From CAZJBP01 sp964544115 (GTDB lineage Bacteria; Verrucomicrobiota; Kiritimatiellia; UBA8416; JADHWI01), in contig CAZJBP010000008.1 of NCBI GenBank assembly GCA_964544115.1, positions 1-36,736 on the forward strand: DNA of 36,736 nt. The letters run 5' to 3'. Positions 1 to 8,539 of this stretch are shown here, piece by piece. A program made the position numbers and the translations under genes. The notes under the pieces were generated by a model that worked only from the letters and a program-made list of their open reading frames with translations, was not told where the DNA came from and ran no database searches. How positions within the stretch are numbered: position 1 is the first letter of the stretch; every line of letters starts with the position of its first letter.

Positions 1-84
1 ATGCTTACCCGGCACGTCGTGAACGCGCACGGGTACGCGTACGACAATCACGGCCCGCCAGGAGGCCCTGGCGCACCCGACCCT

Positions 85-2736
85 TCACTGCGTCCGATTC
101 GCCGCGGCGGGCTTCCCGAAGAACTCCAACTGTCCGAGAGCGAATCCCGGCGGCCGCGTGGCGTCTGGCGCCGTGTTGCTGTTGGGGTTGAAGCAGGAGA
201 ACGCCACGAACCGGTACCAGGTGTAGGCCTTTGTCTGCTTCGGGAAATGGGCGATCCCGAGCTTCTGGCCCTTGAGCTTGGCTTCCAGTTTCTTTGCATC
301 CGCGGGCGTCACGACCTGCGCCATGTCGGCGGACGTGAAGGAGGTGAAGAGGAGCGTTTCGGCGCGCGGCGTCTCACGCAGCGGGCTCCCGTCCCGGCCG
401 TCGGCGTTGCAGCGGTAGATGTCCTCCCAGTCCTTCCCATCCCCGGTGTTCGAGCCCTGGATGGCCCAGCTCCGCGGGTCGCGGTCGGGCATGTCCTGCG
501 AGGTGGTGATCGTGAAATGGGTCAACGCAAACGGCTTTGCGAACTTGACCGACACAAAGTACGGGTTCTCCGCTGTCGGCCCGCCGGCGCCCCCATCCAC
601 AAACCCGACATACCATTTCACATTCTCGGGCTTGTTGAAGAACACCGCGGCGGCCGGCGAATTCTGCCAGCTCTGGTAGGGATTGCGCTGGTGGGCCGGC
701 GTGCCCGGCGGGTTGGCCGGCGCGCACTTCATGCCCACCCAGTTGGCGTTCAGAGGCTTCAGTTCCTCCTCCGTCTGGTCCCCCGCGCAGCTCTCCTTGC
801 CGACCACGTCGTCTTCCGGGTCCGTCAGGTCGCCGCCCAGCAGGCCGGCGTTTCCGACGCCCAGCGATACGGCGCCGACGGGATCGGACACGTCGCTGTT
901 CACCGTTTCAAAGAATGCCTGCGGTGTCTGGCCGCGCTCGTTGGAGCGAATCATCGGCTCCCAGCCCGTGGGGCCCGGCCCGGTCGCATTCGCGAGCCAC
1001 TCTTCGGCCACCGCCTTGCGCGACAGCGGCAGGGGCCACTTCCCCCCTGCGGCCAGGCATTCGCGCCGCAGTTGCGTCCAGCAAGCCAGGAACGCGTAAC
1101 GCGGGGCCAGGTGCCCCTGCTTCACGCGCCAGAGCTGGTCTGGATCGCCCTTCGCCGCCTCTTCCGCCTTCTGCCACAGTGTCTCCGCCTGGCTGAGCAC
1201 CTCGAACTTGAGGTACGGGGGATTGGCCCTCGGCGTGTTAAAACACCCCATGTAGAAGCCCTTCGCGCTGGTCGCCATCAGCTCCATGTACTGCCGGATG
1301 ATGCGCCCGGCGGGCTTGCCGTAGTAGCCGTCCAGAAACTCGTCGATCAGCTTGCTGTCGTCCTGGTTCGGATTCCAGAGGAGCTGCGCCAGCACCCACG
1401 CCCGCAGTTCGGCCATCTCCCCGCCGTTGGACTGGTAGTTTCCCTGCTCGAACAGGTGCTTCACGTTGTTCTTGTGGAAGAAGCGCACATTGGGGCCCAG
1501 CACGAAGTAATTGGGGTGAGGCAGCACGAAGTTTTCAAAGGCGGTCGTGTAGTCCCAGACGGCAAGGTTCTTGCAGATCTTGCCCCAGCCGACGATGTCG
1601 TCCGCAAACTTCTTGTTGCTGGGATCCTCCATCGGCGCCGCAAAGTTGCACTCAATGGAGCAGAGGCGGACGATGACGTTGGACGCCGGGCGGATGGTCT
1701 TGGGCGGCGGACGGGTGAAGTAGTAGGCCAGCGTGTCGAACTTCACGTTCGGGAACTCCGGTCCGAGCTGGCTCGCCACGTAGTTGATCATCGAAATCGT
1801 CGAGCCGGCCTTGCTGCCCTCACTCTCGTCGATCGCCGAGCAGGCCGGGCACTCGCACGGGTAGCCCTGGTCCATCTGGGAGACGGAGAGAATGCTCGCC
1901 CCGGGTGAATCCTTCAGCCACTCGCGGCCGCGCTCCACGAGCTTGTCCCGCATCCCCTGGTTCATGTTGCAGATCTGGCCCTCACGAATGTTCCGCCCGA
2001 ACTCCTTGACGTAAGCGTACCACTCCGGGTGCGCGTCTATGAAATCCGCCGGGTGTACGAGCCAGAACGTGGTGTGGACGAAACCCAGCGGGTGGTGCTC
2101 GCTCAGGTGGGAGAACTTCGCGGCGATCGCGTACGTGATGTTCCCGCCGTGCGCTTCATCAAGCCGGGCTTCATGGCCATTGCTGCCGTTGCGCATCGCC
2201 CAGTCGCCGTCAAACGCCGAATACCAGTACGGATAGCGTGACTCAAAGGCGGGGGTTTCATCGACGGCGAGATCGGCAAAGCTGAGGTTGGGGTTCTTCG
2301 GAATGTGCGCCGCATACGGCGACCACCACCGCACGCCGCACTGCCCCTGCAGGAACCGGCACACGGCGTACAGCGTGCCGCGCGGCCGGCCGCCGGCCAG
2401 CAGCATCCTGCCGCCCTTCACCCGCATCGTCAACTGCTCGCCGCCGAAGGTCGCCAGCTTGACTTCCGGAAAGAGTTTCTCGGCCAGCGGCCCCGGCCCG
2501 ATGATGATGGCTGACGCCGGCGCACTGTCGCCGGCTTCCTTGATTTCGAACGCGGCGCCGGTGATTTGCTTCAAGTCGTTCGCCAGTTCCTCGGCGGCAT
2601 GGCGCTCCGCGACCGTGGCCCCCGGCTGCGTGAGGATCACGCACGCGGCCTTTCCCTCCGAGGCAATCTGCATCGAGCCAGCCGCCATCGCCGCGCCGCT
2701 CGCCAGAATCATCCCGCCAAACAAGATGCGGTTCAT
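85..2736 (-). CDS. Secreted DUF4838 glycosidase-like protein with C-terminal LLGGDLTDPE discoidin-like domain
   Basis: 883 aa. The ATG at 2736 is preferred over the one at 2757 because GGGAGGGG lies 11 bases before it and the protein then begins with a signal peptide (residues 1-20, MNRILFGGMILASGAAMAAG). Residues ~25-155 look like the N-terminal domain of alpha-glucuronidase/GH20-type enzymes (ERHAAEELANDL, then GVRWWSP). Residues ~160-560 match DUF4838, with its typical SVSQMDQGYPCECPACS stretch (Cys294, Cys296 and Cys299, possibly metal-binding). Residues ~624-883 form a separate domain starting SLGVGNAGLLGGDLTDPEDD and containing DMPDRDPRSWAIQGSNTG and FALGQLEFFG; the genes at 15930 and 16936 consist almost entirely of this domain. 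DUF4838 proteins are found in glycan operons but I know of no defined substrate. Last gene of the seven-gene operon. The fold call is good; the activity is unknown. Confidence 0.85.
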   Translation of the reverse strand: MNRILFGGMILASGAAMAAGSMQIASEGKAACVILTQPGATVAERHAAEELANDLKQITGAAFEIKEAGDSAPASAIIIGPGPLAEKLFPEVKLATFGGEQLTMRVKGGRMLLAGGRPRGTLYAVCRFLQGQCGVRWWSPYAAHIPKNPNLSFADLAVDETPAFESRYPYWYSAFDGDWAMRNGSNGHEARLDEAHGGNITYAIAAKFSHLSEHHPLGFVHTTFWLVHPADFIDAHPEWYAYVKEFGRNIREGQICNMNQGMRDKLVERGREWLKDSPGASILSVSQMDQGYPCECPACSAIDESEGSKAGSTISMINYVASQLGPEFPNVKFDTLAYYFTRPPPKTIRPASNVIVRLCSIECNFAAPMEDPSNKKFADDIVGWGKICKNLAVWDYTTAFENFVLPHPNYFVLGPNVRFFHKNNVKHLFEQGNYQSNGGEMAELRAWVLAQLLWNPNQDDSKLIDEFLDGYYGKPAGRIIRQYMELMATSAKGFYMGCFNTPRANPPYLKFEVLSQAETLWQKAEEAAKGDPDQLWRVKQGHLAPRYAFLACWTQLRRECLAAGGKWPLPLSRKAVAEEWLANATGPGPTGWEPMIRSNERGQTPQAFFETVNSDVSDPVGAVSLGVGNAGLLGGDLTDPEDDVVGKESCAGDQTEEELKPLNANWVGMKCAPANPPGTPAHQRNPYQSWQNSPAAAVFFNKPENVKWYVGFVDGGAGGPTAENPYFVSVKFAKPFALTHFTITTSQDMPDRDPRSWAIQGSNTGDGKDWEDIYRCNADGRDGSPLRETPRAETLLFTSFTSADMAQVVTPADAKKLEAKLKGQKLGIAHFPKQTKAYTWYRFVAFSCFNPNSNTAPDATRPPGFALGQLEFFGKPAAANRTQ

Positions 2737-2835
2737 ATTCACACGCGCCCCTCCCATATTACCGCGTCATCATAGTGGCTCGACGACGATCACGGCAACG
2801 CCGGGGAGCATGGTCAACGGCTCCCCTCCGCCGTC

Positions 2836-4605
2836 TCACTTGTCCAGTCGGAACAGCTTTCCCTCGCCGGCCAGAAGCCGGACCTTCACTGTCTGCGAGG
2901 CCGGATCGAAAGCGGCCTTGACGGGCTGTCCGGTCTCCTGAGAGATCTCCATGACCTGTCGGGCCTTCTCCCGCAGCACAAGGGTGAAGTTCCGCGCGCC
3001 GACTTCCTCGGCGGGCACCTTCTCGTCCTCGATCTCAAGGTCGGGGATGTTCACGACGTTCCCGGGCTGCTGGTTCCAGACCGTGTCCGGCTTGACAAAC
3101 CGGGCGCACGCGCTCCAGCCGCCATTCCCCCGCGTCACCTTCATCAGCAGCGTGTTCCACCCCGCCTCAAGTGTCACCTTGATCTTATCCTGGTCGATCT
3201 GCATCCCTCTGCCACCGTTGACCCCGTGCACCAGTTTGTCGTTCAGCCACACCTTGACGCCGTCGCTCGAGCCTGTATACAGCAACGCCTCCTGCTTCAC
3301 GGGCGACTTCACCCGCGTGCGCATGTAGGCGGCGGAGTTGGGGTGCTCTCCGCCAAGGACTTGAGCCAGGTCGATCATGCCCTCGTCGACCGCGTTGCCG
3401 TCCGGGAGCAGGATCGGCATGGCCAGCGTCTTCCAGGCCACTTCGCCGGCGTTCGGCTTCTCGGGCGGGAACTCGGTGTCGAAAAGCTGCTGGAAGTCCT
3501 TCCCTTCTGCAGTGAACGGCCCGCTGATCTTCCAGGTGTGGATCCACGCCTTGAAGTAGCCGAAATGGCGATTCACCACGAAGAGATACTCCTTCTTTCC
3601 TGCGTCCTGCAGCAGCCCGATGGTCGCCTGGCCGCCCTTGACCGACCCGACCGGAAACTGGTCGTCCATCCCGGCCCCGGCCGGCGGAGGCGGATCGGTG
3701 TGAACCACCCGCACACCGTCAAGTGTCACCAGCAAGGGTGCCAGTGCCTTCATCTTGCGGTTCACCCGCTGCACGTAGCCGTACCGCGCCGTGCGCTCGC
3801 CCTTTGCATTGAGCATCGCGTCGAAGTAGCCCCAGCCGTCGTTGGGCGGCGTGGTGTACGTGAACCACAGGATGCCCTTGGCGCCGTAAGCCAGGGTGGT
3901 GTACGCCTGCCAGCGGATGTCCGCCTCGTCCTGCGGCCTGTACATCCCGTGCGGCACGCAGCAGATAATCTGTACAAAGGGGATCCCCGCCTCGCGACAC
4001 GCCTTGGAAACGGTTCCCAGGTCGGCGAAGTACTCGGGACGGGTCGTCAGGTTGTCAAGAAGCGCATAGTGATCCCAGGATACGAGCGGGGGCTTGACGG
4101 TCTCTATGAAGCGGTCGATGTGCTCCTGGTAGCTGCCTGCGCCCAACGCGTCGAGAGACGCATAGCTTGGCAGCAGGTTGATGTAGGGGATGTACCGCGG
4201 GTTGGCCTTCCTGATGGCCTGGCTGACGGCACCCAGATCGGCGAACCTGGGCACTCCCGGTTCATCCGCGAGGAAGAATCCCACCATGGTGGGATCCTTT
4301 GAGTACTTCTGGACCACGGCGGCGACGTTCGTCTCAAAGCCCGGATCGCTTGGCTTGAGGGCAAAGAGCTGACCGTCGCCGACAATGGCCTTGATTCCTG
4401 CCTGCTTGGCGAGGGCCGCGTCGCCACCCAGGACAAGGTTGAAGCCGGCGTCCGCATATTCCTTGTAGCGTTCGAGATTCCCCTCGGGACCGCACCATGC
4501 GGAAATGATGAACGGCGGATCGTACGTCGGTTTCACCTGATCCTCCTCACCAACAACAAACTGAGCACACATCACCAATACGACCATCAACGGACACCGT
4601 GTCAT
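2836..4605 (-). CDS. Secreted TIM-barrel glycoside hydrolase-like protein with inserted accessory module
   Basis: 589 aa. The ATG at 4605 follows GGGGAGG by 5 bases and opens a signal peptide (residues 1-19). Residues ~30-290 read as a (beta/alpha)8 barrel: YADAGFNLVLGGD, then GFFLADEPGVPRF with Asp114-Glu115-Pro116 as the likely acid/base site, then GILWFTYTTP. Residues ~337-350 (EYLFVVNRHFG) and ~540-589 (TLVLREKARQVMEIS to the end) look like the two halves of the beta-sandwich that usually closes such glycosidases. Between them, residues ~355-510 form a different module (WKISGPF, SSDGVKVWLNDKLVH, AGWNTLLMKVTRGNGGW) that also ends the GH20-like protein at 11568. Family not assigned; substrate unknown. 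The gap to the upstream gene is 24 bases, so it lies in the operon. An open stretch follows its stop codon in the same frame (see findings). Confidence 0.8.
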   Translation of the reverse strand: MTRCPLMVVLVMCAQFVVGEEDQVKPTYDPPFIISAWCGPEGNLERYKEYADAGFNLVLGGDAALAKQAGIKAIVGDGQLFALKPSDPGFETNVAAVVQKYSKDPTMVGFFLADEPGVPRFADLGAVSQAIRKANPRYIPYINLLPSYASLDALGAGSYQEHIDRFIETVKPPLVSWDHYALLDNLTTRPEYFADLGTVSKACREAGIPFVQIICCVPHGMYRPQDEADIRWQAYTTLAYGAKGILWFTYTTPPNDGWGYFDAMLNAKGERTARYGYVQRVNRKMKALAPLLVTLDGVRVVHTDPPPPAGAGMDDQFPVGSVKGGQATIGLLQDAGKKEYLFVVNRHFGYFKAWIHTWKISGPFTAEGKDFQQLFDTEFPPEKPNAGEVAWKTLAMPILLPDGNAVDEGMIDLAQVLGGEHPNSAAYMRTRVKSPVKQEALLYTGSSDGVKVWLNDKLVHGVNGGRGMQIDQDKIKVTLEAGWNTLLMKVTRGNGGWSACARFVKPDTVWNQQPGNVVNIPDLEIEDEKVPAEEVGARNFTLVLREKARQVMEISQETGQPVKAAFDPASQTVKVRLLAGEGKLFRLDK

Positions 4606-4629
4606 ACAACCTCCCCACTGCTTTCTGCC

Positions 4630-6828
4630 TCACTGCGCGGCCTCGAACACCCGCACCTCCACAAGGTGCACGGCCGGGTTGTCGCTGTTCTTGAGCATGT
4701 TGACCCGCACGTGGCGGGCCTTTACCGGATCGAACGTGTGCGTGTAACCCTTCTCGGTTCCGGCTTCAGTGTTCGTACCGGCGTCGACGACCTGCTTCCA
4801 TTTCTCGCCGTCCGTTGAGACCTCGACCGTATACTGGTAGTAGCGCACGCCATCCCAGTACGGGACAACCTGGACGCGGCCGATCTTGCATTCGCTTTGC
4901 AGGTCCACCTTCCACGTCTGCGGCGACGGGATGGAGCCCCAGAACTGGGCTATGTCCACATAGCCGTCAGCGGCAAAGACAGCCATTTCCTGGTCGTTCA
5001 CCGGTCCGGAAGCCACCACGGGCTTGCCGGTCGTCAGGCTTTGCTCGAATCCGCGGTAGGCTGTCTTGGGGCCGAAGACGTACCCGCCGACCAGTTCGCC
5101 GGTCTTGTCGTCGAAGATCGCCGCGCGCGGACGCAAGGTCCCCGTGACCTGGAAAGGCCCGCCGTACCGCGGGGACTTCGGAGTCGGCTCCGAGCTGTCC
5201 ATCGCGTAGTGCACGCTGCACCCGGCGGGAACCTTGCCCGTCACGGTGACCGTAAGCGGCTCGCTGTATTTGCCGTTTTCGAACTTTCCGTCCAGCTTGA
5301 ACGTGACCGGCCGCAGGATCTTCTCGAGATTTGCGTTGCACGCAGCCGCGCGCCCCTGAATCTCGGCCTCGCTGGTTGGCTCCGTGTCCACGTTCCAGGT
5401 GCCCTCCGGCCGCAGGTCGCAGTAGATGTGGGAATTCACGTAGCCCTCGGCATCGCTTTCCCAGGCCACGCGACTGCCTCCCAGCACGCTATCGGTGCGC
5501 TTGAGCTGCTCGCTGTTGCAGTTGAAGATGTTCCACTTCCACCGTGGCCCGCGGATTTCCCAGGGCACGGTGATGATCGTCATGCCCTTGTCCAGCGCGT
5601 CGCGCGCGCCCGCGTGCCAGGAATACACGATGACGTCCTTCAGCTCCGGATCCTGCGGCAGCCCCGAGCAGCTAATGCCCCAATAGATGGTCTTCTTCCC
5701 GTTCTTCTTGACGAATTCGTTCATCCGCAGGACGTGCTGCTTCAGGAGATCTTCGATACCGCCCTTGTCGATCTCCCGCATGCCGTGGTCCTGGAGGTAC
5801 TTCGGCACGTGGGGCGCCTTCTTGAAGCGGTCCAGCTCGATCTCGTCGCCCCCGATGTGGAAGTACGGCGTGCTCGTGAAGACCGAGCACATATCGTCGA
5901 CCACCTCTTCCAGGTTCGGGTAGATGCTGTCGTCGGCAACGTCCATCATCCGCAGGTCGCAATCGCCCAGCGCCGGCTCCATCGCGGCCTGGTAGCCGCC
6001 GCAGTGCCCGGGGGTCTCGAACTCCGGCACCAGCGTGACGCCGCGGGCGTCGGCAAATGCCACCAGCTTGATCAGTTCCTCTCGATCCCACACCTTTGGC
6101 CGGTCCCCGTTGTTGATCGCGGCGTTGTGCTTGCTGGCCTGCGGCCACTTCCTCAGGGGGAACATCAGGGTGCTCTCGTCGGCAAGGTGCAGGTGCAGAT
6201 AGCGGATCTTCCAGAATCGCATCCCGATCACGCAGCTCTTCAGGGCGTGAAGCGAGACATCCTGCCGGGCACAGTCGATCATGTAGCCGGTATAGTCGGC
6301 AAACGGCCAGTCCTTGACGGTCATCTTCGGCAGCGCGGCTCTTCCGTCCGCGGCGATCAGGGCCTGCAGAAGCGTTGCCGTGCCTTCGCAGACCGATCGG
6401 TAGTCCCAGCCTTCCACCACGCACGTATCGGCGATGGTGATCGTGTGCGCGTAGTCGCGGACCTTCTTCACTTCCCGGTTCTGGACCGTCAGAATGTCGT
6501 TGTCGGCGCGGAGTTCAGGGTTGAGCTTCAGCACGATGTCCCCGGCCCTGGGCTCGCCAGCCATCGCGTCCATTCTGATTCCCGTCATAGCGCACAGTTC
6601 GCCGGACAGGATCTTCGCCAGCGGCATCAGCTTCGGATCGGTCGCCACGATGCGGCTCTCCGCCGTCAGCGGCATCTCACCCCCGGTCACCTTAATGGAT
6701 TTCGGCGTCGGCAGGAGCTTCACGTCGGCTCCCTGCGCGGCGTGCACGCCGAGACCAAAGGCCAGGCCCATGACGACGGCCAGCCCACCGCACAATCCGC
6801 TCACCGCACTCTGTCGTGTCATCCTCAT
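4630..6828 (-). CDS. Secreted GH20 beta-N-acetylhexosaminidase-like protein with discoidin domain
   Basis: 732 aa. The ATG at 6828 lies 6 bases after GGAGGG; a second ATG at 6822 is possible. Signal peptide is about residues 1-33. Residues ~37-165 are the GH20b-type N-terminal domain (LLPTPKSIKV). Residues ~175-500 are the GH20 barrel, with Arg188 in MIDCARQ, the classic HIGGDE motif (His324, catalytic pair Asp328-Glu329), and ETPGHCGG near 270. Residues ~535-590 match the chitobiase/hexosaminidase C-terminal repeat (YAMDSSEPTPKSPRY). Residues ~595-732 are an F5/8 type C (discoidin) carbohydrate-binding domain. Family role: release of terminal GlcNAc or GalNAc by substrate-assisted catalysis. 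Of the three GH20-like proteins in the operon, this one keeps the standard active-site signature. Exact linkage unknown. Confidence 0.9.
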   Translation of the reverse strand: MRMTRQSAVSGLCGGLAVVMGLAFGLGVHAAQGADVKLLPTPKSIKVTGGEMPLTAESRIVATDPKLMPLAKILSGELCAMTGIRMDAMAGEPRAGDIVLKLNPELRADNDILTVQNREVKKVRDYAHTITIADTCVVEGWDYRSVCEGTATLLQALIAADGRAALPKMTVKDWPFADYTGYMIDCARQDVSLHALKSCVIGMRFWKIRYLHLHLADESTLMFPLRKWPQASKHNAAINNGDRPKVWDREELIKLVAFADARGVTLVPEFETPGHCGGYQAAMEPALGDCDLRMMDVADDSIYPNLEEVVDDMCSVFTSTPYFHIGGDEIELDRFKKAPHVPKYLQDHGMREIDKGGIEDLLKQHVLRMNEFVKKNGKKTIYWGISCSGLPQDPELKDVIVYSWHAGARDALDKGMTIITVPWEIRGPRWKWNIFNCNSEQLKRTDSVLGGSRVAWESDAEGYVNSHIYCDLRPEGTWNVDTEPTSEAEIQGRAAACNANLEKILRPVTFKLDGKFENGKYSEPLTVTVTGKVPAGCSVHYAMDSSEPTPKSPRYGGPFQVTGTLRPRAAIFDDKTGELVGGYVFGPKTAYRGFEQSLTTGKPVVASGPVNDQEMAVFAADGYVDIAQFWGSIPSPQTWKVDLQSECKIGRVQVVPYWDGVRYYQYTVEVSTDGEKWKQVVDAGTNTEAGTEKGYTHTFDPVKARHVRVNMLKNSDNPAVHLVEVRVFEAAQ

Positions 6829-6903
6829 CTGTCACCCTCCTCCACGTCGTGTCTGCGATCCTGCACACGGCCTCCTGGCCTGGCGCATCACTTCAATTTG
6901 CCG

Positions 6904-8514
6904 TCACGGGCGAGCGCTCCAGGCCGGCGCGAGGCCGTGGACTTCAAGAGACGCGGCCCGCGCTTCGCCGCCCCGGCTGAAGACCTCCAGCGCCGCAGTT
7001 TCGGCCTTGGGCTGGAGCTGCATCGGCATGTAGACGCGGCCGTCGGCGGCAAAGATGTCGAGTGAGACGCGGTCCACAAGAATCCGCAACCGCAGCTTGC
7101 CGTCCTTCAGCCCGACGGTCGCCCGTTTGTCGCCGCAGCAGAGCGCCCCGGTCTCGACGCTGTAAACCACGGGCGTGCCGCGAACGACGAACCCGATTTC
7201 TGCAGCCTTGCCGGGCGCGAGTTCCGCCTCGATGTCAAACAGCTCCCCGCTTAAGCCGGACAGCAGGTTCTCGCCGGGTTTCAGCGCGGCGTCCTTCCAC
7301 GCATGCTTCTTCACCCGCAGCGACTCGAGTTCCCGCACCGGCAGGGCAAACAGCCGCAGGCCGTCCTGCGTGGTGCGCAGCGTCAGCTCGACGGGCAGAC
7401 CGATCATCTGGTTGAAGGGCATGCCGGGCAGGCTCACCTGTCCCCACGGCATCAGGATGCGGCGCCCATCGGGAACGCCGTTAAAGGTCTGCGACGCGTA
7501 GAAGCAGTTGCCGCAGTTGAGTCCATGTGGACCGGACTCGGCCGTGAACGTCGTGCCGTCGAACCGCCCGATGAGATAGAGGCCCTTGCCGCCGTAGAAC
7601 ACCCAGCGCGATTCGCCGCCGTGATCGGCGACCGGGATCTCAAAGAACTCGGGACATTCGCTGTCGTCCGGCAGCTTCACGTCACAGATGCGACGCCAGC
7701 TCTTCAGGTCCGGCGAATCGAACAGCGCGTAGTCGTTGCCATCGAGGTACAGGGCCAGCACCCATTTCTTCCCCGGCGCGTACCAGATGACCTTCGGATC
7801 GCGGTTGCTGGCCGCGATGTGCGGCAGGACGGGGTTCTTGCTGTATTTCGTCCACGTGCGGCCGCGATCGGTGCTGTAGGCGATGCACTGCGAGAAGGGT
7901 ACGCCCGCGGATTGCCGGTTGGAGCCTCCCGCGGCCGTGTAAATGCACACGAGGGCGCGTTCCTTGCCTCGTGCGAAGCCGGCCGTATCGGCGGTATCGA
8001 CGACCGCGGAGCCGGAGAAGGCCGTGCCGTGCTCGTCCGGGAGCACGCCCTCGTCAAGCTCGTGCCAGTGCACGAGGTCGGGGCTGACCGCGTGGCCCCA
8101 GTGCATGTTGCCCCAGTTCCATCCGTACGGGTTGTGCTGGAAGAACAGGTGATACTCGCCATCGTGGTAGACGAGGCCATTGGGATCGTTGTTCCACCCG
8201 CGGCGGGCAGAGAAGTGGAATTGCGGCCGCAGCGCCTCACGATAGAGATCCTCGCCGCCGTTGATCGTGTCGGACTGCCCGATCGCCTTGAGCGCGGCCG
8301 CATCCTCTGGCAGCCCGTCCACCCGGATACCGACCTTCTTTCCCTTGAACGGCGCCAGCTCGATGAACGCCCACCAGTCCGGGGCGCCCTCCGCCAGCTC
8401 GATCTCGAAATCGCGCTCGACCTTCCCGTCAACGATCAGGCTGACCCAGCGCCGGGCCGCGCCGTTCTTGACCGGCAGGTTGAGGTATCGTTTCTCAGCT
8501 TTCAGCTCGTACAT
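6904..8514 (-). CDS. GH32 fructan hydrolase (levanase/exo-inulinase-like), no signal peptide
   Basis: 536 aa from the ATG at 8514. That start has AGGAAAGG 10 bases upstream, whereas the in-frame ATG at 8535 has no spaced ribosome site. Residues 1-~95 are a beta-rich domain like the DUF4980 domain that precedes many GH32 enzymes (LPVKNGAARRWVSLIVDGK, PDWWAF). The five-bladed propeller then shows all three catalytic motifs: WNNDPNG (nucleophile Asp110), RDP (Asp239) and SECPEF (acid/base Glu286). A beta-sandwich fills residues ~390-536. The family hydrolyses beta-fructosides (levan, inulin, sucrose). No hydrophobic N-terminus is visible, unlike most neighbours, so the protein is probably cytoplasmic unless exported some other way. 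It lies 25 bases after the stop of the DUF4450 gene, so the two are probably cotranscribed. Confidence 0.92.
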   Translation of the reverse strand: MYELKAEKRYLNLPVKNGAARRWVSLIVDGKVERDFEIELAEGAPDWWAFIELAPFKGKKVGIRVDGLPEDAAALKAIGQSDTINGGEDLYREALRPQFHFSARRGWNNDPNGLVYHDGEYHLFFQHNPYGWNWGNMHWGHAVSPDLVHWHELDEGVLPDEHGTAFSGSAVVDTADTAGFARGKERALVCIYTAAGGSNRQSAGVPFSQCIAYSTDRGRTWTKYSKNPVLPHIAASNRDPKVIWYAPGKKWVLALYLDGNDYALFDSPDLKSWRRICDVKLPDDSECPEFFEIPVADHGGESRWVFYGGKGLYLIGRFDGTTFTAESGPHGLNCGNCFYASQTFNGVPDGRRILMPWGQVSLPGMPFNQMIGLPVELTLRTTQDGLRLFALPVRELESLRVKKHAWKDAALKPGENLLSGLSGELFDIEAELAPGKAAEIGFVVRGTPVVYSVETGALCCGDKRATVGLKDGKLRLRILVDRVSLDIFAADGRVYMPMQLQPKAETAALEVFSRGGEARAASLEVHGLAPAWSARP

Positions 8515-8539
8515 GGGACACAACCCTTTCCTCATCTTC

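Noticed and set aside
57..72. Hairpin GCCAGG-AGGC-CCTGGC just after the last operon gene (minus strand), as a terminator
   Set aside because: Six-pair stem with no T-run on the relevant strand; may help transcription end but cannot be called an intrinsic terminator. The remaining bases 1-84 show no gene start.
1..1908. Long open frame on the plus strand across the DUF4838 gene
   Set aside because: It is antisense to a gene with a signal peptide, ribosome site and family motifs; the translation is Arg/Gly/Val-rich with no recognisable domain. It is an effect of high GC.
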